Shown: one piece after another, positions 54,396 through 62,245 of the stretch
Position numbering within the stretch: the first letter of the stretch is position 1
Layout: every line of letters begins with the position of its first letter
Source: Ursus arctos
Lineage: Eukaryota; Chordata; Mammalia; Carnivora; Ursidae
Length of the DNA stretch: 64,000 nt
Direction: 5' to 3'
NCBI RefSeq assembly: GCF_023065955.2
Contig: NW_026623100.1
Location: 15,167,001-15,231,000, forward strand
Notes under the pieces: generated by a model
The model's database searches: none
Told to the model about the DNA's origin: nothing
The model's input: the letters and a program-made list of their open reading frames with translations, nothing else
Translations under genes and position numbers: made by a program

Positions 54396-56034
54396 CGCTG
54401 ACTGTTGGGGGACAGTGGGACAGTGCACTGCACTGACCCAGCTCCCTAGTACCGCCCTCACCCCTGTGGGAAGAGATCTGGGACTGGGGAGAGCGCCATT
54501 CCCACCCTACCCACACCCCACACACTCCGCCCCACTGAAAGAAATCTTAAGGCCTCTACCTCCTGCAGTTGAGGACTCAAAGCCCAGTTAGGGGGGTCTG
54601 TTGGGCCCCTCCGTGTCTGTTCATTTCCCCTCCCATTCCCGCACTGCAGGCTGGGTCCGCCCAAATGGCCGCGAGGGTCCCACCCTGCTCCTTGTGAGAG
54701 AAGATTCCTGGTCATTCTTGAAGAGCACATATGGTCTGCTCACAGGGGCCACTGTGTGACTCATCTCGGTTCCCAGAAGCTAAGCAACCAACTGCTGGTT
54801 ACTGAGGCACCAGCCTGTTCCCCCTCTGCTCCTACTGGGAATCAGCGACTGCAATCCCGGAAGATTAGGAGAATCCTATCACTTATCTACATTTTTAAGA
54901 GCCATGGTGCTAGTGAGTCTCTTCTCTTTTCTCTCTTTGATAATATAATATAATGTAATCTTGATAGAAGATTGGTCCCTTAGCAACAGATAAGGAGGGT
55001 GCAGTGAGTGTGTCTCTGTGTGTGTGATTTAGTCAGATTTCACCTTACGCTGATTCAACAAATTACTCACTTTCTATACAAACTCACAGCGTTCTTAAAA
55101 TAGCCAGTTCCCATTGTGCATTTAAAATACTAAATTGTTTTCACAAAACTCTGATTTGCACCCAACTTTTCGGGAGCATTGTTCCTTTATAAAGCAAAGC
55201 CTTTGCTGATGTTTCTCAGCAAATTCCTAGAACTATAGACAATATGGAAATGGAAGGTCCTGGATACAACAATTGTAATATTTATGACTCACCCAAAACT
55301 TGCTTCCCTTTTGGGATGGGGGATTTCTGGCAGGGAGGAAACAGATTTATTCACTTGTTCAACAAATATTTGTTTTGCTGAGTGGCTTCTAAGAGCTGAA
55401 TGCTCTGATAAGTAGTGCAGAAGATGCGAGAAAAGGTTAGCACCCGTTACACCCTGCTTAGAGTTCACAGTGTGGCTGTGTGATTGTGTTTCATTTGCAT
55501 GCCACCCTCCAGATGGGGAAACTGACCCCTGGATTGGTCAGACCTCCGGCCCCATCCCACACAGCCCCTGGCTGAGACCTCCACCCTGCCCTTCTCTCCC
55601 TGGCACACATCCCCTCAGTAGTCGTTCTCGGCACACACCACTCCCTCCCCCAACCCGGTGGCCTCCAGGACCCTGCACTGGCCCCAAGGAAGGCAAATCT
55701 GACACCCGGAGCTCCACATCTGGGCTTCTCTTTTTGCTTAAGTTAATTCTGGGTTATTGCTGGGCATTAACTTCTTGTTGCGTCAGGGCCGAGCGTGGTT
55801 GGCCTGTAGGTGTCGGTCCAGCTAAGGGCTTCTCGGAATGGAGCAGAAGCTGTGTGGGCTCAGAAGCCAGCACCCAGGTTTGCGTGGGGCCGGTGGGGTG
55901 GCGCGGCACCTCCGAGCTCTTCCTGTTCGCCAGGACCTGGGAAACCTGGTCGGTCACACCATCAGGCAGATGGGCCTGTGTGACGGAGACAGGCCTCTGG
56001 CAAGGGTTGGTCCCTTCTCCAGGGTGAAAGCACT
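54396..56034. other. mostly unique stretch
   Basis: 55345-55435 carries a faint trace of the dispersed repeat ('caacaaatatttgttttgc'). A 185-codon plus frame (55470-56027) has no recognisable domain. No exon or intact element was seen. 55020-55330 is AT-rich and repeat-free by eye. Confidence 0.4.
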
Positions 56035-56114
56035 CGTTGCCCCAAAAGGGCAGGTAATTCTAATATTCATGGTGCGGAGGGACACTACTACATTGAGAAA
56101 CTTCTCCTGACCAG

Positions 56115-56539
56115 CCGTTCGGTTGCAAGGCCTCAGATGTGGAACAGTGTTCCAAAGGGGTGAGAAAGAAGACCTAGGCTCCCCGGAGGCTGACCTGAGT
56201 GAGGCCCCCCAAGCTTCTGTTGACACTTGGAGAGAAGGAGGTCCCAGAAAGCCAGTGAGAGCAGGGCAGGGCAGGGAGCAGCCCTGCAGAGACCCCTGGG
56301 GCCCACACAGAGGCATTGCCTAAAGCGGATGGGCTGACCCAGGGCTGCTGTGGGACTGTTGGTTCTCTCCCAGGGGCGCTGCAACCACAAACTCTCCTGC
56401 CTTTAGTACGGTGGGGATTTTCAGAGGTGATCTGACTAGCACCATCTTCTGCCTCTGGACAGGATGTCATTTAAGCTTCCTTCGAGGCTTCCATGCCTTT
56501 CCGCTCCTCAGGGCCACCCTCAATCTGCTCACCTTCTTC
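56115..56539. other. GC-rich unique stretch
   Basis: Overlapping frames on both strands without a domain. Nothing recognised. Confidence 0.4.
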
Positions 56540-57370
56540 AGAACGTGCCCCTGTAGGAAATACCAGTCAAAACCGCCATGACATACCGCCTCACACCAGT
56601 CAGAAGGGCTAAAGTTAACAACAGGAAACCACAGATGCTGGCGAGGATGCGTGGAAAGGGGAACCCTCCTGCACTGTTGGTGGGAATGCAAGGGGCAGCC
56701 ACTCTGGGAAACAGTATGGAGGTTCCTCAGGAAGTTAAAAATAGAGCTACCCTACAACCCAGCCATTGTGCTACTAGGGATTTACCCCAAAGATACAAAT
56801 GTAGTGATCCGAAGGGGCACCTGCACCCCAATGTTTACAGCAGCAATGTCCACAATAGCTACAATAGCCAAACTATGGAAAGAGCCCAGCTGTCCATGGA
56901 CAGAGGTGGATAAAGAAGATGTGGTTCATATATACAAGGGAATATTACTCGGACATCAGAAAGGATGAATACTTACCATTTACAGTGACGTGGATGGAAC
57001 TGGAGGGTATTATGCTAAGCAAAACAAATCAATCAGAGAAAGACAATTACCATACAGTTTCACTCATAGGCGGAACATAAGAAACAGTGCAGAGGATCAT
57101 AGGGGAAGGGAGGAAAAACTGAATGGGAAGAAATCAGAGAGGGACACAAAGCATGAGAGACTCAACTATAGGAAGCAAACTGAGGGTTGCTGGAGGGGAG
57201 ATGGGTGGGGGTGGGGTAACGGGTGATGGGCTTTAAGGAGCGTATGTGCTGTGATGAGCACTGGGTGTTGTATGCAACTGATGAAGTACTGACCTCTACC
57301 TCTGAAAACAACGACGTACTAGATGTTGGCTAATTGGATTAAAAAAAAAAAAAAGAATGTACCCCTGCAG
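56540..57370 (+). mobile_element. 5'-truncated carnivoran L1 with target duplication
   Basis: The youngest L1 of the window. It contains the end of ORF2 and a 3' UTR of the carnivoran type ('gagactcaactataggaagcaaactgagggttgctgg', 'gagcactgggtgttgtatgcaac', '..attggattaaaa') with a 14-base A-tail. Imperfect 17-bp flanks at 56540-56556 and 57354-57370 match at 14 of 17 bases, so the element body is about 56557-57353. Truncated to about 0.8 kb and unable to move by itself. Confidence 0.93.
56563..57080 (+). pseudogene. L1 ORF2 C-terminus, frameshifted
   Basis: One frame (from 56651) gives '[12 protein letters not shown]', '[17 protein letters not shown]' and 'LLGIYPKDTN', the typical ORF2 C-terminal motifs. 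Near 56930-56940 the frame shifts; the next frame gives 'EYYSDIRKDEYLPFT', 'WMELEGIMLS' and 'YHTVSLI', ending at a TAA at 57078-57080, the normal ORF2 end. At least one frameshift separates them, and earlier frames hold stops. Dead copy. Confidence 0.85.
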
Positions 57371-57675
57371 AAACATTGTTTCCCCCTCTTTCTGTCCCAC
57401 ACCGCACAGTGGGACCCGGCTGTAGGGGGCGATGTAGAAGGCAGGAAGCTGCCATTCTCGGCGTGGGGCCAGACAAGCGGGCGTCGCAAGCGGACGCTCC
57501 CAATGTTGTGGAACTGAGCTGAAGCCTTCATCCATACTCCACCCAAGAGACTTACTCGCCTCCCTCAGTGACTCCTTTCCAATTTTCCCTGCCAATTCCC
57601 AACCAAAATTCTTTACCCCCATCTCAAAATTTTTTCTTTGGAAATAAATTACTAGATAGGAGTTGGCTTCTTCCC
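57371..57675. other. unique sequence, nothing recognised
   Basis: It contains 'tgtagggggcgatg' (57421-57434), which loosely resembles the core of a CTCF site. No element was recognised. Confidence 0.35.
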
Positions 57676-57683
57676 CGTCTTGT

Positions 57684-57725
<42 letters not shown>

Positions 57726-57740
57726 CGTCTTGTGGTTTTT
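57676..57740 (-). mobile_element. apparent poly(A)-only retroinsertion with 15-bp target duplication
   Basis: A pure run of about 40 T (57686-57725) is bounded by exact copies of 'cgtcttgtggttttt' at 57676-57690 and 57726-57740. On the minus strand this is an A-tail with no body, flanked by a 15-bp duplication, next to a TTTTT/A-like cut site. The simplest reading is an L1-driven insertion truncated so far that only its tail went in. A local duplication plus T-run growth, or an assembly error, are the alternatives. Confidence 0.6.
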
Positions 57741-58530
57741 ATAGGAAGGAATTCTCTGTACCCTCCTGGCCTCCTGCTCCACCCAAGACCCCTCCCCACA
57801 GAGGAGAGCGGGTTAACTGAGTGAACAGTTAGGGAGGGGAGCAGTGTCCTGCCAGGAAACAGAGCTGACATTTTTACTTCTATCTTCTGTTTCTGTATTT
57901 TGGAAATTTTGTGGGGAAAACATGGGTGTTATATATTGACCTCCTCAAGCCCCAGCAGGCCCAGAAAAAACCACAGAGACATTTTCGAGAGCTGGATTGT
58001 GCCGCAGAGGCATATGGTAAGCTGGGTGCCCAAGGCCTGGCACCCCGTGTTACCACGTACCTGTTTGTGTCTCTAAACCCGTTCAATGTTGCTCTATCTC
58101 CCTGGAGCCTCCTGACATGAACGGATGCCTGGCTGGGTCCCAGGAGCTGCAGAGTGTTGAATTAGACACTGTGCCCAGCCCTGTGTAATTATCCAGAGTC
58201 AAAATGAGTCAGCAGGCAACCCAGATTAAAAACTGTGGCTCCTGACTCAGGGCCACACTCCCAGTGCCCACAGTCGGCTAAAGGAAATCTCTGAAGGAAA
58301 TCGGGGGGCGGGGGGGTAATGAGGAGCCACGAGGGAGCTAGACTAGATTCTGGGTGAGGCAGGAAGGATGATGAAGTGTTTCAGGAAGGAAGTCAGGACC
58401 CTGTAGCACCCATTCTTCCTTTGTAATTGGAACTCTCCACCTCCCCACCCTGCACCCCACTCCCCACAGCTCTCTGCTCCAGCCTGATTCCCTGGAGATC
58501 AGAATAACTGGCCAGTACCTCCTATTCACA
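57741..58530. other. unique sequence, nothing recognised
   Basis: It contains G-runs at 58303-58316. No exon or element was recognised. Confidence 0.4.
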
Positions 58531-59248
58531 AGAAGCATTTGCTGTAGCTAAATTCTGTGCCCAACCCCTGAAATGGTGACATATGGAGGGCCATGTGAAC
58601 CTAGATAAAACATGTTTTTTAAAGGATTTTAGGCTAAACTACACCATCTAATTTTCTGAATTAACTGTGGAGGATTCCCCAGCCTTCTGTTGCCCTCAGG
58701 AGTTGACACTCGACAACTTCCATAGAGCAGTAATTGGATGAATATTCCTGTAAAGAAGTCTTGAAATTTCTGAGCCCAGTGTGAGCTCAAATTAAACACT
58801 TTAGAAGACCACTCTATCTTTGGCCAACTCTATGACCCAGCCGACCCGGAAGTAAACAGCTCTGGGTGATTTGATAGCGTGGTGAATCCCAAGCTGTCAT
58901 GTCCATGGCTAGTAGATTGATCACTTTTCAATCTTCAGGGATTTTCAAGTACTCTTGGGAGCATCACTGACATTGCACAGACCTATTCAATCAGAGAGTG
59001 GGCGACCTATGGTTGGAGCCAGGGCATTTAGCCTAAAGAAAGGAATACTCAGTCTACTAATATGGGAAGGGTGCCTTGTGGATACGGGCCAGGCACGTTT
59101 AGTACGGCCCAGAGAACAGAACTGTTTTCAGTGGATGGAGGTAGTAAGTTTTCTGACACTGGGGAAGTTAAAGGGAGACTGCACGCGCATCAGTCAGAGG
59201 GGCTGTTTATGGCACCCATCAGGGCTGGCCCCCAAGATGCTTCCCACC
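58531..59248. other. AT-balanced unique stretch
   Basis: No recognised repeat by eye over 700 bases. With few CpG and no microsatellites it is a candidate for conserved non-coding sequence. A 130-codon plus frame at 58955-59347 runs into the LTR that follows and has no domain. Confidence 0.4.
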
Positions 59249-59587
59249 TGTTATGGACTGAATGTTTGTGTCCCCCAAAATTCATCTATTGAAGCCCTAA
59301 CCCCCAATGTAGTGGTATTAGGAGGTGGGGCCTTTGAGGGTAATTAGATTTAGATGAATCATGAGGGTGGAGCCCCCATGATAGGATTAGTGCCCTTAAA
59401 AGAAGAGGAACAGACCCCAGAGCTTCTTCTCTCTGCCATGAAGGGAGAAGGTACTTGTCTACAAGTCAGAAAGCAGGCCCTCACCAACAACTGAATCAGC
59501 AAGCACCTTGGTCTTAGACTTCCCAGCCTCTAGAACTGTAAGCCACCCAGTCTATGGTATTGAACATAGCAGCCCAAGCTAAGACAC
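59249..59587 (+). mobile_element. MLT1A-like LTR, sense
   Basis: It opens with 'tgttatggactgaatgtttgtgtcccccaaaattcat' and follows MLT1A through 'gtggtattaggaggtggggcc', 'tcatgagggtggagccccc', 'gggccctc'-like wording and 'cccagcctctagaactg', to 'gccacccagtctatggtatt' and 'cagcccaagct'. The usual stretch with the polyadenylation signal (between 'gaactgt' and 'aagccaccc') is missing, a deletion of about 25 bases. Confidence 0.88.
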
Positions 59588-59670
59588 CCACAGAGTCATT
59601 GACTTCATGGAAATTCAGGGATGAGGTTGAGTCTACACCAACCTTATTAGAAGCCCAGAACATTGTAAAA

Positions 59671-59680
59671 AGAAGGAAAG

Positions 59681-59764
<84 letters not shown>

Positions 59765-59765
59765 G

Positions 59766-59804
<39 letters not shown>

Positions 59805-59837
59805 AAAAGAAAGAAAGAAAGAGAAAGAAAGAAAAGA
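59671..59837. repeat. (GAAA)n tetranucleotide tract, ~165 bp
   Basis: About 40 GAAA-type units with two breaks: a GA-run near 59703-59716 and an AAAGGAG break near 59761-59768. All purine on the plus strand. It has triplex (H-DNA) potential and is likely to vary in length. Lys/Glu-rich or Phe/Leu/Ser-rich frames across it are artefacts. Confidence 0.97.
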
Positions 59838-60302
59838 TTTCTCCCTTGTTCCCTCACATAAGCAGAAAAAAACCTGTGTTTTGTACTTTCACTGGATTGC
59901 GGATAAACAGGAATCTGCGAAACTTCCATGTGTGTTCCTGGGACCTGGAGGGTGTTATTTAAAGGTGCTGGGTCTCATTGTATGTACGTCCACGCGCATC
60001 CTTATAAATCCCCCACTCACTTGCAGATTGCAATGATAGATACAGACCTGGGTTACCTGGAAGTGACAGAGGCTGGACCCCTCTTGCCAGAGACTACCTC
60101 TCAGGTGCCCTTTTCTGTCCTTACACCTCTCCTACCCTCTCATTCATTCAGTGACTATGGAGGTCTAGCTCAGAAGTGGAAAATAAAACTTGCAGGAAAC
60201 CGAGGAATTAGGATGCTCTTTATGTGGGAAGAGCAGGTGAGACTTGAGAGACCCTTAGAGAGTGTCTCTGCCTCCCACCCCCCTCCCTTCCACACCCGGA
60301 CA
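59838..60302. other. unique sequence, nothing recognised
   Basis: A 156-codon plus frame (59928-60398) ends in the C-rich tract; no domain. Confidence 0.4.
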
Positions 60303-60346
60303 CCACCATCCCCACCCCCCCCACCCCCCCACCCCCACCCCCCGCA
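60303..60346 (-). promoter_or_regulatory. strong G-quadruplex candidate, minus strand
   Basis: C-runs of 3 to 8 separated by single A over about 40 bases give at least six minus-strand G-runs with one-base loops. This is the strongest quadruplex/i-motif candidate of the window, 400 bases upstream of the CpG island. Confidence 0.7.
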
Positions 60347-60739
60347 AATCCCTTCTGCCCACAAAACTGTCCTGGCGCCTTGGTCCCCAGAAGGATGAAA
60401 CAGCAGTGCCAAGGCAGAAATCCAGGACGTTCACTAACAGCCAATCTCCAAGTAGTCATCATGGAAAAGAAAATAGGAATCTGGTTGCTCTTCCTCAAGC
60501 TGATTTTATTTTAAATCTTGACGTATTTTAAAGTTACAGAAGAGCAGAAAGAATGATCTAACCAGCACCTGGAGTTTCACCAGCTTAAACTTCAGCCAAG
60601 CTTTGTTTCCCCTTTGCTTTCAATCATTAAACATTTGAGGTCGAGCGGAGGGCCCTTGTATTCATGCCCCATCCTCGTCTTACATTTGTTTGCGGAGCTT
60701 TCTGTTTCTTTAAACAAAAATAATGTAATTCTAAAATTA
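60347..60739. other. AT-rich flank of the CpG island
   Basis: A faint old L1-like stretch at about 60510-60600 ('gtattttaaagttacagaagagcag') is not strong enough to call. No exon was recognised. Confidence 0.4.
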
Positions 60740-61190
60740 CAAATGGGGACCGGGCCCCCTGATATTTTCCGCGCTGGGGGCCCTGCTCAGGGAATCTCGG
60801 GGGCCGGCCGACCCCAGGTTGGTTCTCTCGGCCCCTCCTCCGGGCGGGCGGGAGCTACCGGCGAGGGGGCTGCTTCCTAGAAAAGCCCGCCCAGGCTTCC
60901 GCGGCCTTGGCCTTCCCGCGGCGAGCCATTGTGCGCGCGCCTGGGGACCACGCCGCCGGCCGGGGGAGGCGTTTCCGGGACGCGCGGCCGGGCAGCCTGG
61001 CAGGGCGGCCCCGCCGAGGAAGCGCTCGATTCTCCGAGTGGCACGTTCGCCTCGGGCCCTGCCAGATGCCCCGCTGGGCGGAGGTGAGGGGCGGCGCCAC
61101 GCTGGGGTCCAAACCGGGCCCTGGGGGTTGCACGGGCAGCCGGGTGCGCTCACTTCTTGGCCGGTCGTTCCTTCCTTCCTTCCCCTAATC
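60740..61190. promoter_or_regulatory. CpG island, possible promoter
   Basis: A sharp jump to very high G+C with dense CpG (examples 'gtgcgcgcgcctgg', 'gacgcgcggccggg', 'ccgcggcgagcc') over about 450 bases, with AT-rich DNA on both sides. No TATA box is apparent, as is usual for CpG-island promoters. On the plus strand an ATG (61066) is followed six codons later by a donor-like GAG|GTGAGG (GT at 61084). Open frames of 158-160 codons on both strands come from the GC content. Which gene or non-coding RNA it would drive is unknown. Confidence 0.65.
61066..61083 (+). other. candidate tiny first coding exon (unproven)
   Basis: Within the CpG island, 'ATGCCCCGCTGGGCGGAG' directly precedes GTGAGG, so a first exon coding MPRWAE could splice from here. 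The Kozak context ('gccagATGc') is mediocre. It may equally be the end of a non-coding first exon or a chance match. Confidence 0.2.
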
Positions 61191-61284
61191 GTTATAGCAC
61201 TTGGTACTGCCAAGCTCTGTATTGGCTGCTGGCATTACAAAGCCACGCTTCTGCTTCATTCATTCATTCGTTCGTGCGTTCGTT

Positions 61285-61560
61285 CCAGGGGTCCTTACTG
61301 AGCTCTGCGTGGGCCAGGCAGTGTTCTAGGCTCTGAGGATACAGTCAGGGTCCTACAGTCAGGGTCCTTGACCCTGAAGCTTTCGTTCTAGCAGACAGAC
61401 CACCACCAACAGATGTAATAAGTACATATACCATACTGCCCATCCTAAGTGCTGTGGAAGGAAAGAAAGAGGAGGGGGTGGGGAAACCAATAATGGGAGT
61501 GGGGGACCTAGTTGCCAAACAGTTCTCCAGAGGAAGAACATTCTAGGTAGAGGAAACAAG
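61285..61560 (+). repeat. copy of unnamed ancient dispersed repeat
   Basis: 'ccttactgagctctgcgtgggccaggcagtgttctaggctctgaggatac', 'gaagctttcgttctagcagacag', 'cctaagtgctgtggaagg' and 'gaagaacattctaggtagagg' match successive early segments of the 48.7 kb repeat. A short tandem duplication (61341-61364) interrupts it. Confidence 0.72.
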
Positions 61561-61880
61561 AGGTGGAAAGCTCTGAAGTGGGACCTTGCTGGCAGAGTGT
61601 GACTGATACAGAGAGAGCTTTTCCCCTCAGCCACTTGTGCCTCACCTGGACTCCCAGAGCTCGGCTGAAGGAAAAATCTCCCCGAGACAGGGCCCACGGT
61701 GAGTGGCCACATCTGTTCCGTGGCTCCCTCACTTGCTCTGCAGAATCACTTGTATTCACCTCTGGATGCCCAGAGGTATCCTCATTATCTGGGCTTTCTT
61801 TCTGTCTCCAGTCCCTTGTCTGACCCCTCTCAATTTGCCACGTGCCCTGCAGGTTGGCCAGTGACTCGTGCTTCCCCAGG
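61561..61880. other. unique or L2-derived stretch
   Basis: Pyrimidine-rich, possibly an upstream part of the L2 that follows, but not secure. No exon was recognised. Confidence 0.4.
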
Positions 61881-62245
61881 GGCACCATGCTGCCTCAGGC
61901 CTTGGCACACAGCGTCTCCTGGAATGCCGTGTACATTCCTGAACCCGTGTTCACCTGACAAGCCCTTACTCACCCTTCAAGAGTCTGTTCAACATCACAT
62001 CCTCCTTGAAGCCTCTTTTTGCTTTCCCTTGAACGTTCCAGACTGTCCTCTGCTTATGTGATGCCTGGCACAGACCTCGACAGGCAAGTGTCTGGCCACC
62101 TGGCAGTTATGTGTTGACTTGTCGGTGGCCCCAGTGGGCCACGGCCCTCCTTCCCTTACCTCTGTGACCTCAGCACCCAGCACCTGCCCGGCACGGAGCA
62201 GATGCTCAGCAAACGCAACTCGACTGAGTGCGTGAACACTCCTTG
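61881..62245 (+). mobile_element. L2 3' end, sense
   Basis: 'cacccttcaagagtctgttcaacatcacatcctccttgaagcc', 'cttatgtgatgcctgg' and, at the end, 'cacctgcccggcacggagcagatgctcagcaaacg' are the ordered L2 3' end. Confidence 0.7.

Noticed and set aside
56035..56112. hAT-type transposon fragment near 56.07 kb
   Set aside because: Only one short phrase ('ggtaattctaatattca..gagaaacttct') fits. That is too little to call.
57296..57871. 191-codon antisense open frame with a lysine run
   Set aside because: The lysine run is the 40-base poly(T) tract read in reverse, and the frame also covers the A-tail of an L1.
59554..60036. 160-codon frame rich in Lys-Glu-Arg
   Set aside because: It is the GAAA microsatellite translated, flanked by LTR sequence.
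60737..61301. 158- and 160-codon frames on both strands of the CpG island
   Set aside because: Long frames on both strands are expected at this G+C content. The compositions are Ala/Arg/Gly/Pro-rich without motifs.
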